DNA of 64,000 nucleotides from Chloroflexota bacterium (lineage in GTDB: Bacteria > Chloroflexota > UBA11872), in the NCBI GenBank assembly GCA_026706485.1, contig JAPOYR010000004.1, forward strand, positions 62,001 to 126,000, in the 5' to 3' direction. The notes under the pieces are model-generated. The model was given only the letters and a program-made list of their open reading frames with translations. It did not search any database and was not told the origin of the DNA. The position numbers and the translations under genes are program-made. Positions 44,763-53,934 of the stretch are shown in pieces (position 1 is the first letter of the stretch; every line of letters begins with the position of its first letter).

Positions 44763-45136
44763 CAGGCGCTCCGGATCTTTTCGAGGACGAACTCGGCGCC
44801 GTAGGCGTAGGTGCGCGACTCGTCGAGCAGCAGGGCGAGGTTGGGAAAGTCGATGATGCGCCAGCCGTCGCGGACGGCTTCCAAGACGGTCTGATAGGGC
44901 CAATCGTCGGGATCGCCCGGGCCGTCGGACACCTCGCCGTCGAGGACGATGCGCATGCCGATTACCTCGGAATTCAAATCGGTGCCTGAGGCTTGCAGGT
45001 AGAGCAGGTCCTGTGTCGCCGCCTCCGCCGCCGCCACCTCGTCCCGAATGGCGGCGAGCGTGGACTCCTGCAACGTTCCGGCGCGAAGCTCGGCGAGGGC
45101 CAGATCGAGCTTGGCGGCGATCGCTTCACGCGACAT
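44762..45136 (-). CDS. Conserved-looking small protein coupled to the PhyH gene
   Basis: 124 residues. The N-terminal half is a charged helical pair (AAKLDLALAELRAGTLQEST, then AAIRDEVAAAEAATQDLLYL). The C-terminal half is mixed (IGMRIVLDGEVSDG; DGWRIIDFPNLALLLDESRT). No known motif. ATG 45136 follows GGAGGT with a four-base spacer, which decides the start over an upstream GTG. The one-base overlap with the dioxygenase start suggests a joint function. I do not recognise the family. Confidence 0.72.
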   Translation of the reverse strand: MSREAIAAKLDLALAELRAGTLQESTLAAIRDEVAAAEAATQDLLYLQASGTDLNSEVIGMRIVLDGEVSDGPGDPDDWPYQTVLEAVRDGWRIIDFPNLALLLDESRTYAYGAEFVLEKIRSA

Positions 45137-45165
45137 CGCGACCTCCACGGGTGCCCGTCACTCGA

Positions 45166-46881
45166 TTATCCCCCAAACGGTACCGGTTCCGGAACTTGCG
45201 CTTCGGCGGGCACCAGACCGACTTCCTTGGCTAGGTCGCCGGCCAGCACGATGGTGACGGTACCCGGGGCAGCCCACGGCACGTCCACTTTCCAAAGCTG
45301 GAACGCGGCGCGCTGACCGCGCACGACGACGACCGAGTCCAGCTCGTGCACGCCCATCGGCAGGCCGTAGCGATTGATCCAGTCCGGCACGGCGCGGAAG
45401 CGCGCCAGGAGCGGTGGGTAGGGCTCGAGGATCGCCAAATGCCGCGCCACGATGGCGGGCCAGGCGAGCCCCCGGTCCCCCTCCCACTCGCGGCTGAGCG
45501 GAATCTGCCGGAAGGCGTCGAGCCAGGCGTCGAATCCCGCGGCGCTGAGCATGTCGAACACGTTGGCCAGCCGCACCTCGCCCGTCACTGGATGGCGCTG
45601 CAAAAGGCTGGCCTGCGTGGCCTGGTAGAGGAACCCGTTGAGCTCGAACCGGTGGGAGGCGGGATAGCCCAGCGCCTCGACGCCGCCGAAGTCTTGGTAC
45701 GCGGTCCAAAACGCGGCGTCGGCGTCGTCGACGATGGCGAACCCGCCCCGCCCGCTGCCGGCCTGGCTGTAGAAGCGTCCGCCGTCCACGGCGAAGTCGG
45801 CGGCGGCGACGACACGGCTGATCGAGCCGGCGTCGGTCACGTAGAGCGCGCCGTCGGGACCGGGCGCGACGTCGACCTGACAGGGGACGCCGTTCCAGGA
45901 TTCGACCGCGGTCAGTTCGCGATAGGTGGGGTCGGCGGCCTCGAAGCGCATGAGCTCGCCGGTGTTCCAGGCGCACATGAACAGGCTGCCGCGATGGAAG
46001 GCAATGCCCGTGGGCGCGATGGTGTCGCTAAAGCGCCAGAGCGGGGCCGTGAACCCGAGGTGGGGATCGTCGCAAACGTACTCGGGCCGCCAGCCAAGGT
46101 TGCCGCCGCGCTCGATGCGGTTGAGCTCGTCGTCGCAGTGGGGACCGTTTTCCGTGGCGAACATCTCGCCGGTGTCCGGATGGAAGGTGAAGTCGAAGCT
46201 GTTGCGCAGTCCCAGCGCCCAGATTCGGTCGTCATTGGCCGACGCCGGGTCGCCGTCGTCATAGAAGGGGTTGTCCGGGGGTGCCCGCCCATCGGCCTTG
46301 TCGATGCGCAGGATCTTGCCCAGCGGGGTGTCGAGCCGCTGCGACAGGCCGGAGTCGTGGTTCTCGCCGAGCGTGACGTAGAGGTAGCCGTCCGGGCCGA
46401 AATGCAGGTTGCCGCCGTTGTGGAACGCGGCGCCGGTGGGGTTGGGCTCGTCCAGCAGGATGGTGGGTTCGACGCCGCGTCCGTCGACCTCGCGCAGGCG
46501 CACGATGCGATGCCCGGCAGTGTCGGCGCGCGTGTAGTAGACGTAGATGTAGCCGTTGGCGGCGAAATCCGGATCGACGGCGAGGCCGAGTAGACCGCGC
46601 TCGAAAAAGGCGTCGACTTCGAAGACGGCGAACGGCTCGTCGCGCAGTTGCCCGTCTTCCACCACGCGCAGGGCCCCGGACTTTTCGGTGTAGAGGAGGC
46701 GTCCGTCGGGGGTCCAGGCCAGCGCGACCGGAAAGTTAGCCTCGGCCACCACGGACTCGACGCGAAGGTGCGCGGGCACCTCGACCGCGCGCGCGTTCGG
46801 CAGGGCGACGAGCGCCGTCGCGGCCAGCAGCACGACGCCGACGAGCGTCTGGACGGCGCGCTTGAGCCAGGTGCACGGCAT
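45166..46881 (-). CDS. PQQ-type soluble sugar dehydrogenase with an extra C-terminal domain
   Basis: 571 residues. The signal peptide ends near PNARA (cleavage about residue 31). A six-bladed glucose/sorbosone-dehydrogenase propeller follows: VALAWTPDGRLLYTEKSG, RGLLGLAVDPDF, FHNGGNLHFGPDGYLYVTLG, LGLRNSFDFTFHPDTGEMF and ENGPHCDDELNRIERGGNLG. It would oxidise sugars in the periplasm with PQQ. The last about 190 residues form a separate domain (ALGYPASHRFELNGFLY; PDWINRYGLPMGVHE) that also occurs at the N-terminus of the LRR protein at the end of the window. ATG 46881 is preferred; ATG 46911 is possible. Confidence 0.87.
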   Translation of the reverse strand: MPCTWLKRAVQTLVGVVLLAATALVALPNARAVEVPAHLRVESVVAEANFPVALAWTPDGRLLYTEKSGALRVVEDGQLRDEPFAVFEVDAFFERGLLGLAVDPDFAANGYIYVYYTRADTAGHRIVRLREVDGRGVEPTILLDEPNPTGAAFHNGGNLHFGPDGYLYVTLGENHDSGLSQRLDTPLGKILRIDKADGRAPPDNPFYDDGDPASANDDRIWALGLRNSFDFTFHPDTGEMFATENGPHCDDELNRIERGGNLGWRPEYVCDDPHLGFTAPLWRFSDTIAPTGIAFHRGSLFMCAWNTGELMRFEAADPTYRELTAVESWNGVPCQVDVAPGPDGALYVTDAGSISRVVAAADFAVDGGRFYSQAGSGRGGFAIVDDADAAFWTAYQDFGGVEALGYPASHRFELNGFLYQATQASLLQRHPVTGEVRLANVFDMLSAAGFDAWLDAFRQIPLSREWEGDRGLAWPAIVARHLAILEPYPPLLARFRAVPDWINRYGLPMGVHELDSVVVVRGQRAAFQLWKVDVPWAAPGTVTIVLAGDLAKEVGLVPAEAQVPEPVPFGG

Positions 46882-47027
46882 CGGTTGCGACTCGGAGGCG
46901 ACCCGGGGCATCGGGCCGGATGCTAGCACCGACAGGCCGCGACTCGGGCACCGGACTGGGCGGCTGATGCCCGGGCGGACGGCGCTCCCCCGTATGGCAT
47001 TCTCCGAGCGCTCGCCGACCTCTCGAA

Positions 47028-48587
47028 GTGCCCGTGTTTCGCCGCGTGCTGCGATCGCCGCTGACCGTTCCGTCGGTGCTCCTGGGCGGCGTGCTGACGG
47101 TGTTCTACGGCCTCAGCGCCGCGACCCGGGTCGCCGGGGGTGACTGGGGCCAGTTTCAGACGTTCGGCTACCTGGGCGGGATTCCGCATCCGCCGGGCTA
47201 TCCGTTGCTGACCGGCAGCATTCACCTCGCGAACCACGCCGCCCTTCCCGTGAGACGCCTCGCCCACCGTCTGACCGGCGTCGAGGACTTTGCCGATCCC
47301 GCCCACGTGGCGAATGTCGTCAACGCCGGCTACGCCGTCGCCGCGGGTGTGGCGCTGTTTGTGGTGACGGCCGTGCTCGCGCGCTCGCGGCTGGCCGGTT
47401 TGCTGGCCACGGTTGTCTTCACCACCGGGTTCAGCATTTGGGCCCATGCCGCGCAGGCGGGGGCCATGAGCCTGCAAACGCTGATCGTCGTCGTGCTGGT
47501 TGGCGCGCTCGTCGCCTACGACGACCGGCCGTCGGTCGTGCGGCTGGCCGCGGTGGGGTTCGCGACGGGGCTCTCGCTGACGAACCATGGCGTCAGCCTC
47601 TTCATGCTGCCGGCCACGGCCGCGTTCGTCGCGAGCCGGCGCTTTCCGGGGGTCGCCCGCCCGCGGACGCTGGCGACGGTAGCGGGAGCCATCGGGGTTG
47701 GGTTGCTTCCCTGGATCTACGTGATTCGGGGGCTCTTCGTGCCCGTTGCTACGAGATACCCCGACAACGTTGCCCGGCTCGGCGTCGACGAGATCGTGCA
47801 CATGGTCGTTGGCCGACCGTTCGAGCGTGTAAGCGACGTTCGCACGATCAATACGCCGATCGACGACGGCGGATTCGCATTCCTGCAGCAGTGGACCGTG
47901 CTGGCCGACCACGCGCTGCGCGAGTTTGGCTGGGGCTGGCTGGCGCTGGCGGTGCTCGGGTGGGTGGTGCTGGCGCGACAACGGGCGCGCCTGGCCGTCT
48001 GGGTTGCCTGGACCGGACTGGTGACCATCTGGTTCGCCTTGGCCTCCATGCCGATGTTCGATGGCGTGCGGTATTTCGCGGTGATCTATGCGCTGCTGGC
48101 GATCTGTCTGGCGGTGGCCGTCGGCTGGTTGCTGCGATGGGTGGAGCCGACCGTCAAGCGCTTCGCGCCGGCATTTGCGCGCTCTGCCGTGCTTGCCGCC
48201 GGCCTTCTGGTCGTCCTTGCCGCCGGCTTGCGGGTCCAGCAGCAGTTCGCCGGCGAGGCGCGCAGCCATATCGTGGAGTTGCGCGAAGAAGCTGAGAAGC
48301 AGTCCGACGTCGGCCTTGGCCTCATGCGCCGGATGGCGCCGGGCAGTGTCTATATGACCGACTGGACATCGTCCTGGTATACGCGATACGCGGCCATTCG
48401 CGAGGACGACCGCGGCATCCGCATCCAGACGGCGGACTACTGGCGGATGGGATTCGACGACGCGGCTGAGATTCTGGCCAGCGGTCGACGTCTCTATCTG
48501 CAGCGCACGTCGCCGGAATATGAGGCTGCCTACACGGTGGAGCCGCGCTGGGGCGTGATCTACGAGGTGCTGCCGGCGAAATCCTAA
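47028..48587 (+). CDS. DUF2723-like polytopic membrane protein, copy 1
   Basis: 519 residues with about 10-12 membrane helices. The first extracytoplasmic loop has GGDWGQFQTFGYLGGIPHPP then GYPLL, matching the DxGEF...GIAHPPGYPL signature of DUF2723 (TMEM260-like, GT-C glycosyltransferase fold). A soluble C-terminal part ends in YEAAYTVEPRWGVIYEVLP. Such proteins may transfer sugars from lipid carriers to surface polymers; in this organism this is inference. GTG 47028 is used. The leader TGGCATTCTCCGAGCGCT ahead of it is repeated before copy 2. Confidence 0.85.
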   Translation: MPVFRRVLRSPLTVPSVLLGGVLTVFYGLSAATRVAGGDWGQFQTFGYLGGIPHPPGYPLLTGSIHLANHAALPVRRLAHRLTGVEDFADPAHVANVVNAGYAVAAGVALFVVTAVLARSRLAGLLATVVFTTGFSIWAHAAQAGAMSLQTLIVVVLVGALVAYDDRPSVVRLAAVGFATGLSLTNHGVSLFMLPATAAFVASRRFPGVARPRTLATVAGAIGVGLLPWIYVIRGLFVPVATRYPDNVARLGVDEIVHMVVGRPFERVSDVRTINTPIDDGGFAFLQQWTVLADHALREFGWGWLALAVLGWVVLARQRARLAVWVAWTGLVTIWFALASMPMFDGVRYFAVIYALLAICLAVAVGWLLRWVEPTVKRFAPAFARSAVLAAGLLVVLAAGLRVQQQFAGEARSHIVELREEAEKQSDVGLGLMRRMAPGSVYMTDWTSSWYTRYAAIREDDRGIRIQTADYWRMGFDDAAEILASGRRLYLQRTSPEYEAAYTVEPRWGVIYEVLPAKS

Positions 48588-48653
48588 GATGCCAGCGGGC
48601 GGCGTCGTTCCGTGTGGCATTCTCCGAGCGCTTGGCCGGCGACGGGGGAGACG

Positions 48654-50177
48654 GTGTTTCGGCGACTGCTGCGAACGCCGCTTTTCGTTCCGGCGGTCAT
48701 CCTGGGCGGGGTGCTGACGGCGTTCTATGGGCTCAGTGCCGTCACCAATGTGGCCGGGGGTGACTGGGGCCAGTTCCAGACCTTCGGCTATATCGGCGGC
48801 ATCCCGCACCCGCCGGGCTATCCGCTGCTGACGGGCAGTATTAATGCCGCGGTCCGGGTCGCGCGGTTTGCCGAGCCGGCCCACGTGGCCAACATCGTCA
48901 ATGCCCTGTACGCCATCGCCGCGGGCGTGACGCTGTTCGTGGCGACGGCGGTTCTCACTCGCTCGCGGTTGGCCGGCCTGCTGGCCACGGTCGTCTTCAC
49001 GACTGGCTACAGCGTCTGGGCGCAGGCGACGCAGGCGGGGACGATGAGCCTGCAAACGCTGATCGTGGTCCTGCTCATCGGCGCGTTGATCGCATATGAC
49101 GAGCGGCCCTCGGTGATGCGCCTGGCCGCCGTGGGATTCGTGACGGGACTGTCGTTCACCAATCACGGCGTCAGCGTTTTCATGCTGCCGGCCACGGTCG
49201 CATTCGTGGCCTTCCGGCGCTTTCCGGGCATCGCCCGCCCGCGGTCGCTGGCGGCGCTTGCGGGCGCCGTGGCCGTTGGGCTGCTCCCGTGGCTCTACGT
49301 CTTGCGGGCGTTGGTCACTCCAGTTCCCATGAGGTATCCCAGAAACATCGAGCGCCTCTCCGTCGAAGACTTCTTGCGCTTGGTCTTTGACCAGCCGCTC
49401 AGGCTGGTGGGCGAGGCCGAGACGGTGAACACCCCCATCGACGGCGGGTTCGTGACCTTCCTGGAGAATTGGCCTCTGCTGGCGAACGACATGATGCGCG
49501 AGCTGGGTTGGGGGTGGCTGGCGCTGGCGGCGGTGGGGTGGGCGGTGCTGGCCCGCCAGCGCGCGCGCTTGGCCGCCTGGATTGCCTGGACCGGCCTGAC
49601 GACGATCTGGTTCATCTTGGCCTCATACCCGTTCTTTGACAGCGCCCGGTACTTCGCGGTGATCTATGCCCTGCTGGCGGTGTGTCTGGCGGTGGCCGCC
49701 GGCTGGCTGCTGCGACGGGCTGAACCGACGGTGCGACGCTTCGCGCCGTCATGGGCGCGTTATGCCGTGCTGGCCGCTGGAGTGGTGGTGCTTGCCGCCG
49801 GTCTGCGGGTGCAGCAGCAATTCACCGGTGAGGCGCGCGACAACATCGTGCAGCTGCGTGAGAACGCGGCGGAGCAGGCCATGATCGGCATCGGCATCAT
49901 GCGGCAGATGGCGCCCGACAGCATCTATCTGACGAACTGGACCTCGTCCTGGTATGCACGCTACGCGGCCTTCCGCGAGGGCCACCGAGGCATTCGCATC
50001 CGAACGGCGGACTACTACACGATGGGATTCGATCAGGCGGCCGACATCCTGGCCAGCGGTCGGCGCCTTTATATCCAGCGCTCGACGCCCGAATACGAGG
50101 CCGCCTACACCGTCGAGCCGCGCTGGGGCGTGATCTACGAGGTGCTGCCGGCGGAGCCGTCGAAGAGCGGGGGCTGA
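48654..50177 (+). CDS. DUF2723-like polytopic membrane protein, copy 2
   Basis: 507 residues, a close tandem paralogue of the gene ending at 48587. The same loop GGDWGQFQTFGYIGGIPHPP and the same ending (VEPRWGVIYEVLPAEP) are seen. It lacks a segment of about 14 residues present in copy 1 after the first loop (HAALPVRRLAHRLTG). GTG 48654 follows GGGGGAGA and matches the copy 1 start by alignment. The frame opens at 48612 within the duplicated leader. Having two diverged copies side by side suggests different substrates or a heterodimer. Confidence 0.85.
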   Translation: MFRRLLRTPLFVPAVILGGVLTAFYGLSAVTNVAGGDWGQFQTFGYIGGIPHPPGYPLLTGSINAAVRVARFAEPAHVANIVNALYAIAAGVTLFVATAVLTRSRLAGLLATVVFTTGYSVWAQATQAGTMSLQTLIVVLLIGALIAYDERPSVMRLAAVGFVTGLSFTNHGVSVFMLPATVAFVAFRRFPGIARPRSLAALAGAVAVGLLPWLYVLRALVTPVPMRYPRNIERLSVEDFLRLVFDQPLRLVGEAETVNTPIDGGFVTFLENWPLLANDMMRELGWGWLALAAVGWAVLARQRARLAAWIAWTGLTTIWFILASYPFFDSARYFAVIYALLAVCLAVAAGWLLRRAEPTVRRFAPSWARYAVLAAGVVVLAAGLRVQQQFTGEARDNIVQLRENAAEQAMIGIGIMRQMAPDSIYLTNWTSSWYARYAAFREGHRGIRIRTADYYTMGFDQAADILASGRRLYIQRSTPEYEAAYTVEPRWGVIYEVLPAEPSKSGG

Positions 50178-50242
50178 GGCTCGACTTGCCGTTGGCGCCT
50201 GCGCATACTCGTTCGCGATAGCGTGGCGGACGAGAGGAACCG

Positions 50243-52828
50243 ATGCATCCAGCGACGCCGCCGGAGTTGCGTTCGGTGCGGCAGTGGACCGGGCGCTGGA
50301 TATGGGTGGAGGGCGAGCGCAAGCCGTTCCACTTCTTCCTCTATGCGCGGCGCTCGTTCGATCTCGCCGAGGCCCCCACGACGGCACAGCTGCGCATCAC
50401 CGCCTCGGACCGCTACGCACTCTGGGTCAACGGGACGTACATCGCTCGCGGCCCGGCGCGCAGCGACCCGCGCCGCAAGAGCTATGACATCCACGACGTC
50501 GCGGCGCACCTGCGGTCCGGCGCCAACACCATCGCCGTGCGGGCCTATCACTACGCCACGCCTCGCCAAGGCGACGGCTGGGCGAGCTGGAGCGGCAACG
50601 CCTATGGCGTGGGCGAGCGCGCGGGCCTTTGGGCGCAGCTGGAGACCGAGAATGCGGACGGCGCAACCTCGACGATAGGCACCGACGCTGCCTGGCGGGT
50701 GCATGAGGCCAAGGCCTGGGACCGGACGATCAAGGTCATCCACTCGCTGGTGGGTCCGCCGGAGGTCTTTGACGCGGCCGCCGACCCGCCCGACTGGATG
50801 CAGCCGGAGTTCGACGACGGCGACTGGGACTCGGCCTGGGAAGTCCCCACCCGAGACTACGACTGGGTGCTGCTGGAGGCCCGGGAAACGGCGCTGCTGG
50901 ACGAGCGGGAGGTGTTTCCCGCGCGGGTGGCGGCCACGGGCGAGGTGATCGAGGAGAGCCGCGGGGCCGTCCGCGATCTGCCGGAGCGCCTGGTGCAGGA
51001 AGTGCACTTTCCGCTGGAGCACGCGGCGATCGAGAACGCCGACGCTCTGATGAGGTCGGACGGCGTGACCCAGATGCAGGGCGTGTTCGCCCGTGGGCAC
51101 GGCATCCGGTCGCCGTTCATCGTGCTGGACTTTGGGCGACAGCTCTTCGGGTTCCCCCGCGTGCGGCTGACGGCGTCCGCCGGGGCCATCGTGGACATGA
51201 CCTACGGCCAGCAAATCATCGACAACCGCATCCCGCCCGGCGCGCCCTACGGCGATCGCTATCTGGCCCGCGAGGGCCGGCAGGTGTGGGAGCCGGCGGA
51301 ATACAAGCAGTTTCGCTATCTGCACCTGTGCGTGCGCAGCAACTACGCCCCTGTGCACATCGAGTCGATCTCGGTGGACGAATACGTGTATCCGGCGGAG
51401 CGGCGCGGCGCCTTCGAGTGCGGCGAACCGCTGCTCGGCGCGCTGTGGACCGCCTGCGCCGACACGGCCTACCTCAACTTCGAAGACACGCTGGTGCACG
51501 AGGGCTTCCGCGAGCGGGCGATCTTCAACACCGGCGACGGCAGCCACGTGATGCACATGTGCTTCGCGGCCTATGGCGATCTGACGCTCACCGACCGCTT
51601 CATGCGGCTGGTACCGCTGAGCAATCGCGGCGACGGGATGCTGCAGATGGTCTATCCGCCCGAGAACCCACAGCGCTACGTGGTGGCCAACTTCCTGTTC
51701 CAGTGGAGCATGCGCGTTCGCGAGCACTACCTGCACACCGGGCGGCGCTGGGTGCTGGAGGAGCTGTATCGCAGCGTGCCGCCCCAGATCGACTGGTATG
51801 AGCCGCACCGCGACGCCGACGGCCTGCTGCGCAATCTGCCGCTGCAGAACACGCTGGACTGGACGGCCAACGACCTGCGCGGGGCCAGCTTCATCACCAA
51901 CGCGCTCTACGTGGGCGGGTTGGAGGACGCGGCCTGGCTGGCGGATCGGGTGGGCGTGCCGCGCGACGCCAAGCGCTGGCGGCGCATCGCCGCCGACGTG
52001 CGCGAGACGCTGCGCCGCCGGTTTTGGGACGAGGATCGCGGGCTGTTCTACGACAGCGACCGGGCGACCGGGGCGGACGGCGTCTACAGCGATATCTCCA
52101 ATGCCTACGCCATCCTCTACGGCATCGCGCCGCCGGAGCGCCGCGCGGCGGTGGCGCGCGCGATCGTGGAGCAATACGACGACCTGGTGCAGGCCACGCC
52201 GCTGTTCTTCGGCTACGTGGCCGACGCGATCCTGGGCGCGGGGCTGATCGACGAGGGACTCGATCTCATCAAGCGGCGGTATCGCCCGATGCTGGAGTCC
52301 ACCGACAACCCGATGATCTGGGAGCTGTGGGACCCGTTCACCGGCGGCCACCGCATCGTCGAGGACTCCGACTACGCCCAGCGTCATGACGAAAACCTCG
52401 TGCGACCGATGTCCACGCGCAGCTTGGCGCATACCGGCGGCATCCTGGTGGGCTACGTGCTTTCGACGCGAGTGCTGGGGGTCACGCCGACCAGTCCGGG
52501 ATTCGACACCTGCCGCATCGCCCCGCGGACCGGGTCACTGCCGCGAGTGGAGGGGACGTTCCCAACGCCTCACGGAGACATCGCGGTGCGCTGGCGGCGG
52601 ACGGCTGGCGGGCAGGCGCTGGACGTGGAGGTGCCGCGAGGGGTTGAAGCCGAAGTCGTGCTCGAGCGCTCGGCTGATCCAGGCGGGACGCTGGTCTACC
52701 GGGACTCCGAGACGACGCTGGACGACGCCGAGGCGGTGGCCGCGGCTGGCTTCGTGGTCACGGACGGCGAGGTGCGCACGACCGTGCGCACGGGGACGCA
52801 CGCCTTCGAGCTGCGAGCGGGGGGCTAG
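50243..52828 (+). CDS. Alpha-L-rhamnosidase (GH78-like)
   Basis: 861 residues. N-terminal beta-sandwich modules (RITASDRYALWVNGTYIARGP) lead into the helical barrel. LVHEGFRERAIFNTGDGSH stands where GH78 enzymes have the DxPxRxE catalytic loop. WTANDLRGASFITNALYVGGLEDAA, IWELWDPFTGGH and the C-terminal beta domain fit the family. No signal peptide is seen, so it would act on imported rhamnosides. ATG 50243 follows GAGGA. It converges on two Gfo/Idh oxidoreductases, which could handle the released sugar. Some catalytic acids differ from the classic motif, so family membership is surer than activity. Confidence 0.85.
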   Translation: MHPATPPELRSVRQWTGRWIWVEGERKPFHFFLYARRSFDLAEAPTTAQLRITASDRYALWVNGTYIARGPARSDPRRKSYDIHDVAAHLRSGANTIAVRAYHYATPRQGDGWASWSGNAYGVGERAGLWAQLETENADGATSTIGTDAAWRVHEAKAWDRTIKVIHSLVGPPEVFDAAADPPDWMQPEFDDGDWDSAWEVPTRDYDWVLLEARETALLDEREVFPARVAATGEVIEESRGAVRDLPERLVQEVHFPLEHAAIENADALMRSDGVTQMQGVFARGHGIRSPFIVLDFGRQLFGFPRVRLTASAGAIVDMTYGQQIIDNRIPPGAPYGDRYLAREGRQVWEPAEYKQFRYLHLCVRSNYAPVHIESISVDEYVYPAERRGAFECGEPLLGALWTACADTAYLNFEDTLVHEGFRERAIFNTGDGSHVMHMCFAAYGDLTLTDRFMRLVPLSNRGDGMLQMVYPPENPQRYVVANFLFQWSMRVREHYLHTGRRWVLEELYRSVPPQIDWYEPHRDADGLLRNLPLQNTLDWTANDLRGASFITNALYVGGLEDAAWLADRVGVPRDAKRWRRIAADVRETLRRRFWDEDRGLFYDSDRATGADGVYSDISNAYAILYGIAPPERRAAVARAIVEQYDDLVQATPLFFGYVADAILGAGLIDEGLDLIKRRYRPMLESTDNPMIWELWDPFTGGHRIVEDSDYAQRHDENLVRPMSTRSLAHTGGILVGYVLSTRVLGVTPTSPGFDTCRIAPRTGSLPRVEGTFPTPHGDIAVRWRRTAGGQALDVEVPRGVEAEVVLERSADPGGTLVYRDSETTLDDAEAVAAAGFVVTDGEVRTTVRTGTHAFELRAGG

Positions 52829-53931
52829 CTCCGGTAGCCCGCCGTGTGGTGGCGGATGTCGTAGCGGCCGGGGTAGCGCACGGGGAGCTCGCCGGACTCG
52901 ATCATCTGGATGAGCGGCGAGGCCATGGTCTTGAGCGGCAGGCGCACGAGGCCGCGGATGCGGGCCGACTCGTAGATGGCCATGAGGCCTTCCTGGGTCT
53001 TGATGGCGAGGTGGGCGTCGCCGCGATGCTCGTCGACCTCGCCTGCGGCCCAGGCCGCGAGGGCGTCGGTTTCGCGTAGGCGGGCGTCGTCGTAGTAGCC
53101 GCCGCCGGCGGGGATGTCGCGGGTGTGTCCGTCGCGGCCCACGATGCGCACGGCATAGTCGGTACCGCGGCCGTCCCGGGACACGATCAATAGACCGTCC
53201 GTGCCCACGATGAGGTGGGTGTGGGCCTCCAGACCCGGCGCGTCGGGCGTTTCGCTTTCCAGGCCCAGCCGCATGCCGCCGGCCAGCCCGACGACCGCCA
53301 CGGCCATTTCCTCGCTAGGCCAGCCGCGCTCCCAGCGGTCGGTCTCGCGCTGGACGTTGCCCAACACCCATTCGATCTCGGGCTCTCCCAGCATGAAGAG
53401 CATGCGGTCTAGGGCATGGGTGAGGTGATTGGTGATGCCGCCGACGGTGCAGCCCACGCGGGCGAAGACCGGGGCGCCGATATCACCGGCGGCCACTGCG
53501 TCCCGTGCCTCCTCGAAGGCCGGCAGCCAGCGGCCCTGGTGCCCGATGGCGAGCTTCACGCCGTTCCTGTCACAGGTCTCCAGCATGGCGCGCGCCTCGC
53601 CCAGATTGCCGGCCATGGCCTTCTCGCACAGGATGGCGGCGGGCTTGTAGCGGCTGGCGGCGAGGATGGTGAGCGGCGCGTGGGTGGCCTGCGGGGTGGC
53701 GATGCTGAGGACCTCGGGCCGCTGCTCGCGCAGCATGGTCTCGAAGTCGGTGTAGCGGGCCTGCACGTCGTGCGCGTCGGCCAGCGCGTGGCAGCGCGAC
53801 TCGATGGCGTCGCAGATCGCCACCAGATCGGCGCGCTCGCTGGCGGCGTAGCCGGCGGCATGCGTGCGTCCGATGCGGGCGCCGACGACGGCGGCGCGCA
53901 GGGGTCGGTCCTGGGCAGATGCGGCGGACAC
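52825..53931 (-). CDS. Gfo/Idh/MocA-family oxidoreductase
   Basis: 368 residues. The Rossmann start RAAVVGARIGRTHAAGYAAS and ILCEKAMAGNLGEAR (the EKP motif is EKA here, removing the usual Pro) mark the NAD(P) domain. VGGITNHLTHALDRMLFMLG lies where the substrate His is expected. Typical members oxidise or epimerise sugars or inositols. Its 3' end overlaps the rhamnosidase by four bases. GTG 53931 is three bases from the stop of the homologous upstream gene, so the pair is one operon. Confidence 0.87.
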   Translation of the reverse strand: MSAASAQDRPLRAAVVGARIGRTHAAGYAASERADLVAICDAIESRCHALADAHDVQARYTDFETMLREQRPEVLSIATPQATHAPLTILAASRYKPAAILCEKAMAGNLGEARAMLETCDRNGVKLAIGHQGRWLPAFEEARDAVAAGDIGAPVFARVGCTVGGITNHLTHALDRMLFMLGEPEIEWVLGNVQRETDRWERGWPSEEMAVAVVGLAGGMRLGLESETPDAPGLEAHTHLIVGTDGLLIVSRDGRGTDYAVRIVGRDGHTRDIPAGGGYYDDARLRETDALAAWAAGEVDEHRGDAHLAIKTQEGLMAIYESARIRGLVRLPLKTMASPLIQMIESGELPVRYPGRYDIRHHTAGYRS

Positions 53932-53934
53932 GGC

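Noticed and set aside
46923-49166. A 747-codon minus-strand frame over the DUF2723 genes with repeated GHGR-like stretches
   Set aside because: Its internal repetition simply mirrors the duplicated genes on the plus strand, and it is not protein-like.
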